Assembly: GCF_000321225.1 (NCBI RefSeq)
Contig: NW_004451662.1
Span: 618,107 to 682,106 of the forward strand
From: Odobenus rosmarus divergens
Lineage: Eukaryota; Chordata; Mammalia; Carnivora; Odobenidae
Direction of reading: 5' to 3'
Length of the DNA: 64,000 nucleotides
The position numbers and the translations under genes are program-made. This document shows, in pieces, positions 1 to 16,300 of this stretch (its first letter is position 1; the number at the start of each line of letters is the position of its first letter). A model generated the notes under the pieces. The model saw nothing but the letters and a program-made list of their open reading frames with translations, was not told the DNA's origin and made no database searches.

Positions 1-4686
<4,686 letters not shown>

Positions 4687-4756
4687 GGGAGAAGGAAGTA
4701 AATGGGTCCAACTACTTTAGGAAACAGCCTACTGAAGGCACTCACTTGCCTGCCCT

Positions 4757-5265
4757 GTGACCCAGCAATCCCACCTGTAGGTATGTGTCCCAAGCAGAAA
4801 TATCCACCAAAAGATATTATGAAAATATTCACAGTTTTATTCATAATAGCCCCTGACTGTACATCGGCAGTAGGATGAATTAATAAATTATGGTATATTC
4901 ATTTAATGGAAAACAGCAATCAAGAAGAATCAACTACCAACACATGTGACAACATGGATGAATTTCGCAGACATAAAAGTAGAACGAAAGAACTTTGCCA
5001 GGCACAGCTTCTGCTTATACAAAGTTCATGAGCAGGCAAGACTAACCGGTGGTGGTGGAAGCTGGAATAGTGTTTACCCCTGGGGTAGGGAGGTGGGGTG
5101 GTTGGAAAGGGGCCCAGAGGAGCCCTCTGGTGACTAGAAATACTCTTGATGTTGACCTAGGTGGTGGTTTCACAAATTCTCTCATTCATAAAAATTAATT
5201 GAGCCGCACACTTAAGATTTGTGCACTTTACTGTATTATGTTAAATCTCAATAAAAAAGTGGAAA
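4757..5265 (+). mobile_element. LINE-1 3' end fragment (old L1M type) in the NR2E3 3' flank
   Basis: Contains typical mammalian L1 3' sequence: CTGTGACCCAGCAATCCCAC, TTATTCATAATAGCCC, ACATGTGACAACATGGATGA, ACACTTAAGATTTGTGCACT, and a terminal AATAAAAAAG tail. It starts about 70 bp after the NR2E3 stop, so it may be part of the NR2E3 3'UTR. Confidence 0.82.
5250..5255 (+). terminator. NR2E3: Candidate NR2E3 poly(A) signal AATAAA (L1-derived)
   Basis: AATAAA lies in the tail of the L1 fragment downstream of NR2E3. Another AATAAA is at 4882-4887, also within the L1. No other clear signal was seen just after the stop. Which one is used cannot be told from sequence. Confidence 0.35.
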
Positions 5266-5639
5266 AAAAACCCAAGAAAACAAATGTGTTAAAGGCTCTC
5301 CATTGGAGGACACTGAAGTAATGAGCACAAGCTCTTGTGTTCCATCTGGTTTCCATACCACGGCAGAGTCCAGGGGCAACACATTCAAGCCCAGCTTCAA
5401 AATCTCCCACCGGAGTCAAAACCCAGCCTCTCTCCAGATGGGGTCCCATCACCCCACAGGCGCTGCCGGTGTTTCTCTTCCTGCCCTTCCTCACCCCTCC
5501 ATAAACAAAGGTGAGCACATCTGACTCGATGCCAGGCAGCTACAGGCACTTTTTTAGAAGGGGAGTCTCTTTCACTTCTTAATTCCTTACAGAGAGATGC
5601 TCAGAAAAACCTCCTTCTTTGCAAAGACAGACCCAAAAG

Positions 5640-5840
5640 ACCTAGGAAATGATAGTAATGCAAAAAGTGAACTTGTATGGGCCACTTGATGATACACCAG
5701 GCAGTGAACTGAGTGCTGAATGGGCATTGATATTCAATCCTCAGATTAGCTCTGGGACAGGGACCAGTCATCCCCAGTGATAAATGAAAAAACTGAGGCT
5801 TGGAGAGAACTTAAACCCTGGTGCAACTCTACTTAACTCC
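5640..5840 (-). repeat. MIR SINE, minus
   Basis: GCAGTGAACTGAGTGCTGAA, AATCCTCAGATTAG and AAAACTGAGGCTTGGAGAGA match the complement of the MIR core and 3' part. Confidence 0.6.
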
Positions 5841-6177
5841 ACTTAACTCTGGCACTGCTCTCACCGCCCAGAGCTCCCCACCCATGGAATGACTGAACGA
5901 TTCTGTTGCATTTCCTGTCCTCCAAGAAGAAATGCCTGAAGTCAAGAGGAGGTCATGTGAGAAATCTGTGAAATCCTAGGGGTTTCTTGCCCTTTGGCCT
6001 GTGTATGAATTCTCCCAGCTCACAGAGGTATCCTGCCTTGATGGAAGGAGGTGGTTCAGGACACTCTGCTCTGGAAATGACAATAGCTAGGCTGGTGCCC
6101 AAAAAGGAAAGAATATGGCAAGTATTGCCCAGCTTGAGCCCTTTCCACTTGAGCACTCAAGCTATTCTTGATCTTCT

Positions 6178-6356
6178 TTATATATAGATATATAGAGAGC
6201 GGGGATGAGGGGTAGAGGAAGAGGGAGAGAGTCCTAAGCAGGCTCCACGCCCAGTGCAGAGTCTGATGCAGGGCTCAATCCCACAACCCTGAGACCATGA
6301 CTGGAGCCAAAATCAAGAGTCGGATCCCCAACTGACTGTGCCACCCAGATGCCCCA
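6178..6356 (-). mobile_element. Can-SINE (SINEC), minus
   Basis: Reads GAGAGAGTCCTAAGCAGGCT through CAACCCTGAGACCATGACTG to GCCACCCAGATGCCCC. The flanking 15-bp direct repeat TATTCTTGATCTTCT (6163-6177 and 6357-6371) is its target-site duplication. Confidence 0.9.
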
Positions 6357-7810
6357 TATTCTTGATCTTCTAAAAACACCAGACTTGCCTGTTATTCAAG
6401 CCATCTAATGTCTATAATGCCATTATACTATCCAGTTCCCTATCAAAAGTTTCATCCATAAGGTTTAAAGGCCTGCATATAGAAAGCCTGCACAAAGGCA
6501 CTGTAGCAAGAAAGAAGGCTGAAATAGGACCAGATAGGCCCTGGACATCTACCCTACAGTCATGCATCTCAGAACATAGCTGTGCAGAGGTGGCCTGTTG
6601 AAGTTCATGGGCTGGTGTCTGGGATGTGTGAGCACAGCAATTCTACACTGGGAGAGATTATTTGGGATCTCCAGGAGGATGTCTTGGAGAAATAGAGGAG
6701 ATTATATATAAACTGGATTAGCCGCTGTCAACCTGGCATCAATACTACCCCCTTCTAAGGTCTTGTCCTCACTGCAGAGATGCCAGGAACTACATTTCCC
6801 AGGATCCTCTTCCCCCTATGGCTAGCTAATGGAAGGCAGGCAGGCACTCACATGAGCCTTGGAAGGTAAACGAAGAAGTCATTCCTCTGGAGGCAGTTGC
6901 AGCCTGCTGTGTGGGAAGGTGATTTCAGGCTGCCTTCTTTCGAATTGCAGTAGCTTCCCTTAACTTTGGATCTTTTGGCTGAGATCTGTGTTGGCTTTCT
7001 CGACCTTTTCTGTGGGAGATTCTCTGACCTTTGTTTCTTCAGTTCTTCCAGTGTGTATTATTAAACCCCTAATTCCTGTATTATGTCCCTCTCACCTGAA
7101 ATACACTGAGTGGCTCTTGTTTTCCTAATACAATACAGAGCTCAGTTGAGCTCAGGATTTATTCAACATTTTCCTGTAAATTGGCCCCACTGAAATTCGA
7201 ATGGGTAACAGCTTTCATTGCATTTAGGGCCGTTGCTAGGAGAGGGGATACTGTGAAAGCTTTTTTGCCCTCAATGCCAGAAATGTCTTTGGTTATGAAG
7301 CACACAGAGACTATCTCTGTGGACCTATCTGGGCCTTTCTTTTCAACTGCAGTTTTCAGATTTGTGAGACAGTTTTCCTCTTCCACCCTAGGGGACTATT
7401 TGATGGTAGGAAAGGCAGAGAAAGACCCAAAGATGTCAAGAAGCATTGGGAAGGTTTGTTGTAGATTTAGTTACCACAGGGGTACATTTTCAAAATGGCA
7501 TTTCCAGGTTTCACTTGGCCAATTTCTTTAAGAAACTTTAAGAAACAATTCACTATCCTTTTCATTTTGATGTAAATTTGATGCAAAAATGTAAACAATG
7601 CAAAAAGAAATGGGAAAATGATCTCAGGATTTTAAAAACTGAATAAATTTCCATTTCACCTTAGACCTAGTTTGGCATTTGGGAACCCCTGATCTCATTC
7701 AAACTGCTCGTCCAATATTTAAGCAAGGGCACCTTTTATTAGGTGCTGGGGATCTAAGAGTCAGGAAGATAAGTACATTTCTTGCCTTGGGAAGCTTACA
7801 TCAAACAGTT

Positions 7811-7972
7811 GGTTTATTTATTGAGAGAGAGAGAGCACAAGCAGGGGGAGCGGCACGCAGAGGGAGAGGAAGAAGGAGGCTCCTGAGAGTCGGCCATGGG
7901 GCTCCATCCCAGGACCCTGGGATCATGACCTGAGCCAGAGGCAGATGCTCAACCAAGTCACCCAGGCGCCCC
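7811..7972 (-). mobile_element. Can-SINE (SINEC), minus
   Basis: TTATTTATTGAGAGAGAGAG, then CCTGGGATCATGACCTGAGC and TCACCCAGGCGCCCC. Flanked by TCAAACAGTT at 7801-7810 and 7973-7982. Confidence 0.9.
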
Positions 7973-8117
7973 TCAAACAGTTTTTTGATGCCACACATAC
8001 TGGGCACTGTTGAGAACACGAGACATCTAACCCAGTTCAAGGGGGAAGAGGAAATTTCCAGTAAACTGCCTTAAGTCTGTAGGAGTTAAGAGAGAAGTAA
8101 ACCTGAGGAAGAGAACT

Positions 8118-8225
8118 CATCTCCAGATGGGAAAACTGACACCCAGAAAGGGCTCATGACTTGCCCAAAGTCACACAGCATAGTGGCAGAACAAAAATGA
8201 CAACCTAGGCATAAATTCCTGGGCC
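8118..8225 (-). repeat. MIR SINE, minus
   Basis: GGGAAAACTGACACCCAGAA then TTGCCCAAAGTCACACAGCA and a partial ATTC-type core, matching the complement of the MIR core. Confidence 0.65.
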
Positions 8226-8569
8226 CCTACTAGCAGATGTTGCTACTTCTTCATAGTCTTTTTGGTGAGGATGCTAACTGTAGACTTACCGTCTTCACTG
8301 TCCACCTAGCTCTAGGCTGATTAAAGGAAGTCTTTACAGGAAGCAGCTAGCATCTCTTACAGAAAAAGATTATCTTGAATCTCACCTTCACTTGAATTCC
8401 GCAGAGTTCCAATAATTACTGCTTCTGCACTTTGTTACTTTGGGGCTCAGTCCTTTCCTTAAACAAAAATCAGCTTAACAAACCAAAATCATTGCTGTTT
8501 CTTGGAGTGAGACTGGAGTGAGTTGGGGTGGGAGCCAGGATGGTCAGAAAACAAACCACACGTATTGCT

Positions 8570-11500
8570 GCTTCTGGAAGCTTTGTTCTTTAATGAGCCA
8601 TGGAGTGATCTGTTCATCAAGCTGCTTTTGTGTAGCTATACAGTGCATATTCTGAGCGACACAAACTGCACTTTATACAGATGATGTCTTGCTCCTCCCG
8701 ATCCAAAAAAAACCAACCCAAAAGGAAATTACAAAGTGCCTGTTGATTGCATCAGGAATGTAATCAGTTCCGTGGGTGAGATAAATCATTCTTTTTATAG
8801 AATTATTCTGTTAAACAGTAAAATGATATATTTCACAGGATACGTCCTTTTACAATACATAGTCTTTTAAAAATTTACACTCAGCATACTTATAAATTAC
8901 TTTAAATCCATTAAAATAATATAATACTAATCTGTAATCCACACCTTTCCCCTAGTAAATACAATTACTTGGTTCAAAAGGTGCAACTTTTATGTGACCT
9001 AAGAGGGCTGATAAATAGGTATTAATTATAAATGAATAGCAAGGTGATAGGCCCGTTCGTGTGGCTTTTTTGAAGAACAGTTTTAACCAAGAGACCAACA
9101 AGACCTAATAGATCCATCTCCACAATCATCATTTTGCTGTTACCTTTTAACACCAAATCAAATGTGGGAGTGTTTCCAGAGAAAAGTGGTTAAAAGTAAG
9201 TGAGGGGCACAGAAAGACTGAGGATGCCCTCAGATACCAAGGACTTTTACTACCAAGGCTAGCATGGTGCTACTGGGGGACAGTGCTGGGGAACTGTCAC
9301 AAAATTATGGATAGGCATGACGCATTTGTCAACACAGAATGATGCATGCCCCATGCCTAGCTCCCCCACCAAGGGAGAAAAAAGAGGAGAGGAGGGTGAG
9401 GAAAGCCATCTGGACTAGATTTCTTTTTAAAATTAAAACTCTCTTAGCTTTGAACACATCCTGAGAATTTCTTCTCTAGTTTACCAAAGTGCTTGTGAAA
9501 GGTACACATTCGTTATAGTTAAAAAAAAAAAAAAAAAACCAACAAAAAACAAAACAAAAGGAAAACCATGGCCCACAGTACTGAAGTGGACCTGCAGAAC
9601 CTTGCTGGACCTCCTCTTTTCAGCATGCTTCTAGGACCCCCTCTCTTCTCTGTCTTTGACAGTGAAAACAACCCCACTGTCAAGGAACACAGAAGTCTCC
9701 ACTAACCTCCCAGCAGCAGGGTAAGAGCTGCAGCTGGTTTCCAAAGCATGAGAAGGTAGGGGCTCTGGTGTCCCATCCCCTGACTTCGGGTCCCTCTGTC
9801 TCTTCAAGGCCCATACTGGGAACTCTGGATCCCCCTTTGTATTTCCAGAAGCCTAGAGTGGCAAAGGAATTAAAATGGCAGGAAGTGCATTACAAACTAA
9901 GTATGTCACCTCCCTGATTCTTGCTGTTAAACAGATTTGCTTCACTTAATGATACACAATGTAACCTTAAAATTATACTACTCTGCTTCTATTACATTTT
10001 CCACGATAAGGGACAGTTGGCTTTAATGTGGAGAAGTGAATATCCAGGCTTTGGTTGGGGCTGGGAATGTGTGGTATGAACAGAATTCCCCTGTATTTTG
10101 GAGTATGGGCTCCAAATGTGGGGCTGCCCATTGCGGCCACCCGGGGTTTTGTCTGTGGCATCTGAGATCAAAGAAAAGCAAAGGAGAAGCGATGGGTGGT
10201 ACAACTGCAACACATATGAAGGTTAAACACCTTCGTCGTAAGCGATTATAACACAGCATCACTTTGTGGTAACGTAACTTTAACCACGGAGAGGATCAGT
10301 TAAGACCAGATGGAAGGAGATACAGCACTTGGTTCTGACAGTTTCTAAGAGTTATGGCTTCATCTCTTTATCAGGCCAACAGTACTTGTTATCCTATGAG
10401 AAGAAAAGCTTTCTTTCCTTCAGAGGGAGGGTCCCACACTTGCTCTCCATTCTTACGATTGTGTGGATCTCTCCCCACCCCCCCACCCTCCGTTCTGGCA
10501 GTTTGTTAAATGACTAGAAATCCACAAATCTAGCAACCAAAAAACAAGTATTTTTTATTTAATTTTATCCAAATTCAGGTTTCAGGTCCCTGAGAAATAT
10601 AAAGTCTCTTAACATCCATCGCCTAGTTCCTATAAAGTGACCTATAGGAGTATTTTTTTTTCAACTGCCAAAAACTTATTTTGCAAACGAACAAACAAAG
10701 AAAATCTGAAAAAATTTAGAAGGGAGAACATATGCCAAGATGTGTTCTCCAGGCCGCTCCTCGGGGCCAAAGGAAATTATCCAACAAGGGTCCTCTCTTT
10801 TTCGTACTGTATTTAACCAATGTTCTGGAGCAAGTAGAGAACAGCAGTCAATGCCTAGCAGGACACTACTTCCCCAGGAATACTGAAACAGCCTGCACAG
10901 CCCCGCTTGGGGCTCTGGGGCCCCAGAAGTCCCACTTGCCCCGACCATGCTGAGGGGTTGGGTTTTCCTCTAGGAGATTCTCCAAAGTTCCAATTTTCAA
11001 AAGGCTTTACTTTACATTTATTACTCCTCAGCATGAACAAGGTGGCAGGTGTTTGCAGGACATAAAATCTAACACTTACTCACAACCATCATCATTTTGG
11101 AGATTTAAAAAGATTCCTATCCCTAGCTCATTTCTGAAACCAAACCAGGGAGAGGTAAGACTCCTGCTACCATTAGCTGCCACTCAGAATGTTGTTCTAA
11201 GCCTGACCTCTGGGGCTTGACAATAACCACCGAGGCAGTGACATGAGGTTCAGTGTTGTGTAACAGGAGAGAATCTGCCTTAACAAAAGTCTTAATATTT
11301 CTACAACTTCAAATGGAAGAAGTATGAAAAGAAAGAATAACCAAAATTTGGGTTACAGATGGTAAAGGCTCTTTTTCAGAACAGTGCACGTGGTAGTTAG
11401 ACAAGATGCATTTAGTAACTTTAAAAATAAACATTTTCACATACTTATCTCAAGAAAGAGTATCATGTTTCATTTTCCATATATTATAAATAGCAAAAAC

Positions 11501-12867
11501 AGATTTCTAATCCCACAAATGCTAAGAAGCTTAAAATGCTATTATAGCTCAGGTGTATGGAGACACCCAGTGGTGAAAAAGATGGTCTGATTTTTCCAAC
11601 CCAGGGACAGTGGCTCTCACCCCTATCCAATGGCCCCTAATCTGTGGGAAGAAATTCCACAAGGAGGAGGAGGGAAGCATAAGGTTAAAAAGAAATATGC
11701 ATACTATACATATATATTTACAGTAAACTTCAGTAACCAGAATATTAACAAAAATTGCTTCAAGTAGTCCTTGATTTATTTTTTCATCTATTTAATACTG
11801 ATGGTCTGAGGAAAAGAAGATAATAGTTAGATCGTTATATTAAAAACCTTTTTACTTTTTTGGCAGCTTTCTGTTAACACTTACTCATGCAGTGTTGTAT
11901 ATGAATGTTTTGGGAGAAGTGATTAGATGGTCACATTACTTGTCTGAGTTTGTGGTGGAAGATGAACAGGTTCATATGCGATCTTCAGTTTAATCTATAC
12001 AAAGAAGAAAGCCTGGGTGGATTAGGATGAGACCCTCATGTTTAGGGATCACCATGTCTCTGAGACACTTAAAAAAAAAAAATCAGAGGAACCTAATCCT
12101 AGGACTGGGAAGTATGAGAACAGCAGGGCAACTGAAACTTCAGCCCATGCAATATATTTGGCAGGAACTAACCAGGAATGAAACCAGCATTATTATGACA
12201 CTGAACATCATCAAAAAACAAAACACATTCTCTCTTCTTCATGTAACCAGATGTCTGAGACATGCTCTGATGGCTTCATGGAAACAATTACTTTTTTACT
12301 TTCCCCAGAATATAACATGGAGTATTTCTCAAAAATCTTAAAATAGAGGGCTTAGGCTTTTTGTTTACAAATCCTTGGAAAAAAATTATATTCTACCCCA
12401 GCTCCTAACTATCCCAAAATAAACCCAAAGGCTTTTGCTTTCACGGTTAAGAAAGATTTATATGTTTTCTTCAAATGTCAAAAATCAGTGGTTCCCTCAG
12501 GCCCACCATGTCCCCCTGCCAGTTCAACACCCACCTCTGGGAAGGAAAAGTGGGTGGAGGAGAGGCAAGTAGGAAGACCGCCAACCTGACCCAAATCCTC
12601 TGGCCCCAAGCGGCTCCACTTAGTGAACTCTCCAGGCAAATACAGCAGCCAAGGCATAGCCGGCACCATCCCCAGCAGGCTTCAAAGAGGCCTTTCTGCT
12701 TCTGCCGGAGGCCCAGGAAATTAGCACCCAAGTCCTCAGTTGTATGCGTGGGCAAGAGGCAGGACCACAGTTAGGATGGACTGCTGTGGACAAGGGGATG
12801 AGAAGAGGCCCCGAAGATGAGATGCGTTTACCACTCTGTAGCCATGAAGGGGCACCCAGCTGCCAGT
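8570..12867 (-). other. MYO9A: MYO9A 3'UTR (contiguous with the last coding exon)
   Basis: About 4.3 kb between the MYO9A stop and the ATTAAA signal. No SINE or L1 is recognisable in it, unlike every other stretch of this size in the window, which fits a conserved transcribed UTR. It has an A-run at 9522-9538 (plus strand) and many AT-rich stretches. ORFs on either strand (for example 12027-12341, 12475-12774) resemble no protein family. The extent is inferred from the poly(A) signal and the known long MYO9A UTR. Confidence 0.65.
8589..8594 (-). terminator. MYO9A: Probable MYO9A distal poly(A) signal (ATTAAA)
   Basis: On the minus strand, ATTAAAGAACAAAGC is followed about 35 bases later by the GU-rich stretch GTGTGGTTTGTTTTCTG, a plausible downstream element. 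Cleavage would fall near 8565-8575. AATAAA also occurs on the minus strand at 10554-10559 and 11775-11780, which could give shorter 3'UTRs. Confidence 0.55.
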
Positions 12868-13331
12868 TCAGACCATAAACTCATTGTTTCCAAAGAGAGC
12901 TAGCTGTTGGGTGGAGCTGGAGTCTGGGTCTGCAGTTTTCCTGCGGCCAGACACAACTGTCCCCTCTGGGGTCTCTTTGGTTTTCTGAGGTGAGTTTTTC
13001 ACATTCTTTAATTTTTGTTTGCCCTTTTCAGGGTTGAAGGTTCCTCTGCTGATGAACTGAGGCCTGTCTTCCAGGGATTTGGTCTGGCCCAATGGCCCTT
13101 CCATTCCCAGGGCCTCCCCAGCTGAGGCAGCTCGGTAGAATGGAGATTTAGAATAAATCTGAAATCGTTTTCTGGTCCCATGAGAAGATGCAGTGTTAGA
13201 CGAACATAAAGGAGAGGCTGAAGAGTCCACCGAATCCAAAGAGTCTTGCTGCTTTTTTAGCTGCTTTCGTAGCTTGCTTGAAGGTTCAGGTTTGCCAGAC
13301 GCCTTCAGGGAGCTCAGGGCTAAGCTTCTCT
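12868..13331 (-). CDS. MYO9A: MYO9A last coding exon
   Basis: The acceptor (minus strand) TTGCTTTAG lies just above 13331. It encodes [20 protein letters not shown], a Lys-rich [11 protein letters not shown] segment, [34 protein letters not shown] and the end FGNNEFMV, with TGA at 12868-12870. This is a low-complexity, basic, serine-rich tail. Confidence 0.94.
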
Positions 13332-16300
13332 CTAAAGCAAAAGGAGAAATCAAAGCTCTAAGTGACAATTTCCTCTAAAGCAAATCATCCCAAAAGAATA
13401 GGTTTCACCACTTCCGTGTGGTGGGTGGGCTGAGGTCTGAAGGGTCCAGGCTGACCTACTTTGTCCACAGTCATAACCTGAGAAGTTATCCATTTCTACA
13501 CATATCATTTAAGAATCAACCCCAAGAAGTCTGGAGTTAGACTACACCATTAGGAGAGGTCTATAACTGTCACTACCATTTAAAATACTGCCAGGATATG
13601 TAGTAATTCTAAGTCTCCCTGAGCCATGCCAGGTAGTTAAATATCTCCTTTGGTATAAGCCCATCTCTCAGCAGGGCACAACTCCTACTAACCACCCTTA
13701 GAACAAGGATCATGGGTCAGTAAGACAACATGTGTTGTGATTATTGGGTTTTCTCTGTGGTAAACAGAAAACATTAAATTGACAAAAAAACTCCATTACA
13801 TTAAATGTTTGGTTTGATGAACAATATGTAATGGAAGCTTCACAAAGATCAGTATATTTGAACTCCTTAGGATTTTGTCACCTTCTCACATAAGGTCAGG
13901 CATTCTTGAAAGGGATTTTGTCTTAGCTTGGGAATCCTTATTCCTCCCTTGCAAAACAAATCTGGAGTCTTTGATCTAATATGTTCATTTACCTGATTTC
14001 TCAGAGATGGCACCTTCAGACTCAATATTCAAATTTTCTGAGCTATCAGCAGTCCCAATGGAGGCCTCAGACTCAAGCGTTTCATCATCAGAAGCACGGG
14101 GTTCCAGTACAAGCATCTCAAACGTTAGCTCCTCCCTGTAAGATATAATCAAGAAATACACTAGCGTTTGATAAGAAGAGGAAGGAAGACAACAGGAAAA
14201 AAAGACCTACAATGAAAGAAATTTAAGTAGCAAAACAGTCACATTTCCTACTGTTCCCATCCAAGGTGGTCATGAAGATTGGTAAGCTCCAGATGATGAA
14301 GGCTACAAACGCAAAGCCTGGGACCTATAATAGAGCAAAGAGTGAGGTGGGAAAAGATGCTGCCGCTGTAAGGTATTTTGGTAAGATGAACTCTGGGCTG
14401 ATAACCAGGAGATCAGCGTTCTAAACTCACTCTAAACTCATACATAATGCATTGGGAAACTACTTTCGTCTCCCTGGACCTCAGCTTCCTCTTCCACAAA
14501 ACAAAGAGATGACATGAGATAATCTCTAAGATTCCTTCCAGCTCTTTAACTATCTTCCATGAACTGGCATTAACTGGCTACAAGATGATATCCTTTACCT
14601 TAACCACAGAGAGACCTCTGATGAAGTAAAACATCACTGATCTTTTTGTCCTTTACCTCTTACGCCACCTCCACTCACACTCTCTACTCCTTTCATCAGG
14701 CACCCACCTACCTCTCAGCTGTGCCCCCTTGTTCCCCCAAGTTTAGGTACTTGGTTCCTAATCTTGCTTTCTCGCTACTACCTGATGTCACCCTGGTGTG
14801 TCAATAAACATCTTTGTAAAAGCTCACTTCAGTATTTTCACACCGGAGTGTCCTTGTGTCTGCTACTTCTAACAACCTTTCCTTCATGTTATGTGGGCAA
14901 CCTTCTCCAATGGGCAGATCTCAGAGTTTGTCGCTACCTGGAAATATACCAGCTCAACGTCCCAAACCGTCCACAACCTCCTTACCAAATCTCCTCTTTC
15001 AGAGCCTCTTATAGCTTTGCTTCCACTCTACCTAGCTCAAACTATTCATCCTTCTATACCTCCAATACCATTTTCATCAAAGCTGAGTGAGGTCCTCTTT
15101 TCAAATCAGCTAGCTAGCCCCTGGTCAACGTGCATCACTTCTGCCTAATCATGTTCTGCACAGCTGAGCCTCAGCTGCTTTTTAAGCTTACCAAAATTCT
15201 AGAATCAATCCTGACACGCAAAAAGTTACTTTAACAGACTCATATGTCCCCTAATGCATCAAGCTCTCAGACCTGGGATCCTGGAACTCAGAAACAAAAA
15301 TCCCCTTAAAACTTTAAAGGGTCTTTATTGTCAATAAGAACCGGTACACAGTACCCTCAAAAAGAACCATAGCATGTCTGTATTATCCCCAAGATATAGT
15401 GTTGTTGTTACCTACCCTTGCTCCAGTGATGGTAGAGGGCACAGAGTTGACTGTCTCTCTCCTAAATTGCAACCAATTTCCCTACCTAGTATCCCAGCAC
15501 CCACTAGAGCTGCTGCCTTACCCTGACCATCCAGTTGGTGGCCCCATGGCTATATTGATCTTCAGATAATAGCCTTCTTTAGGGAGTTCTTTTTTTTTTA
15601 AGATTTTATTTATTTGTCAGAGAGAGAGAGTGAGCACAAGCAGGGAGGGCAGCAGGCAGAGGGAGAAGCAGGCTCCCCGCCCAGCAAGGAGCCCAATGCA
15701 GGACTCGATCCCAGGACCCTGGGATCATGACCTGAGCTGAAGGCAGATGCTTAACCGACTGAGTTACCCAGGTGTCCCACTTCAGGGAGTTCTGAATAAT
15801 ACCCATTCTTGAAAGGGACTCTGTCTTAGCCTAGGAATCCTCACTCCTCCTCTTAAAGACCAATCTGTTCATTGAAACTGATCTCAGACCTGTTAGGAAT
15901 CCTGGCTAAGACTGACACACCTTATCCCAGCCAGCCTTCTCCAGCACTGTCACTGAAGAAGCTTCAGGTCTCCCTGCTCATGGAGCTTCCTTCGCTAAGG
16001 TGACAACTCTTCACACTCTTACCCGAGTCCAGGCAACATGTCTGTCATCTTTGCATCCCCTGTGTTACCTGATACAGTGCTTGACCCATAGGGGATATTT
16101 AATAAATAAGGAAAAATCAAGAGAGCAGAGAATGAAGAAAATGAAAGCAGGTAATAACTAGTCGCTCCCTTTCCTCCTGGAAACTCACTTCTCTTTCTGT
16201 AGGTTCTCAATCTGCTCAGTCAGTACTCTCTCCTCTTGCTGCATAGCTGCTTGCTGTTGTTCTGTGATGTCAGTCTCCATAGCTGCTTCACTAGTCAAGG

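Larger units (their letters stand above)
5266..8564. other. NR2E3-MYO9A intergenic region (tail to tail)
   Basis: No coding gene recognised. It holds two SINEs and two MIR-like pieces (listed separately). At 6720-7130 there is an unassigned stretch with AACTACATTTCCCAGGATCC, a phrase common in old mammalian repeats. The plus-strand ORF at 7181-7531 (116 codons) resembles no known family. Confidence 0.7.
14136..16188 (-). other. MYO9A: MYO9A intron (2.05 kb)
   Basis: Contains a MIR-like piece (about 14395-14550), a Can-SINE (15591-15778) and otherwise unassigned sequence. A stretch near 16030-16110 (GATACAGTGCTTGACCCATA, TTTAATAAATAAGG) resembles the end of an old MIR or L2. Confidence 0.8.

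Noticed and set aside
7181..7531. 116-codon ORF in the intergenic region
   Set aside because: No recognisable domain, no splice or promoter context, and an open reverse frame across part of it. Insufficient to call a gene.
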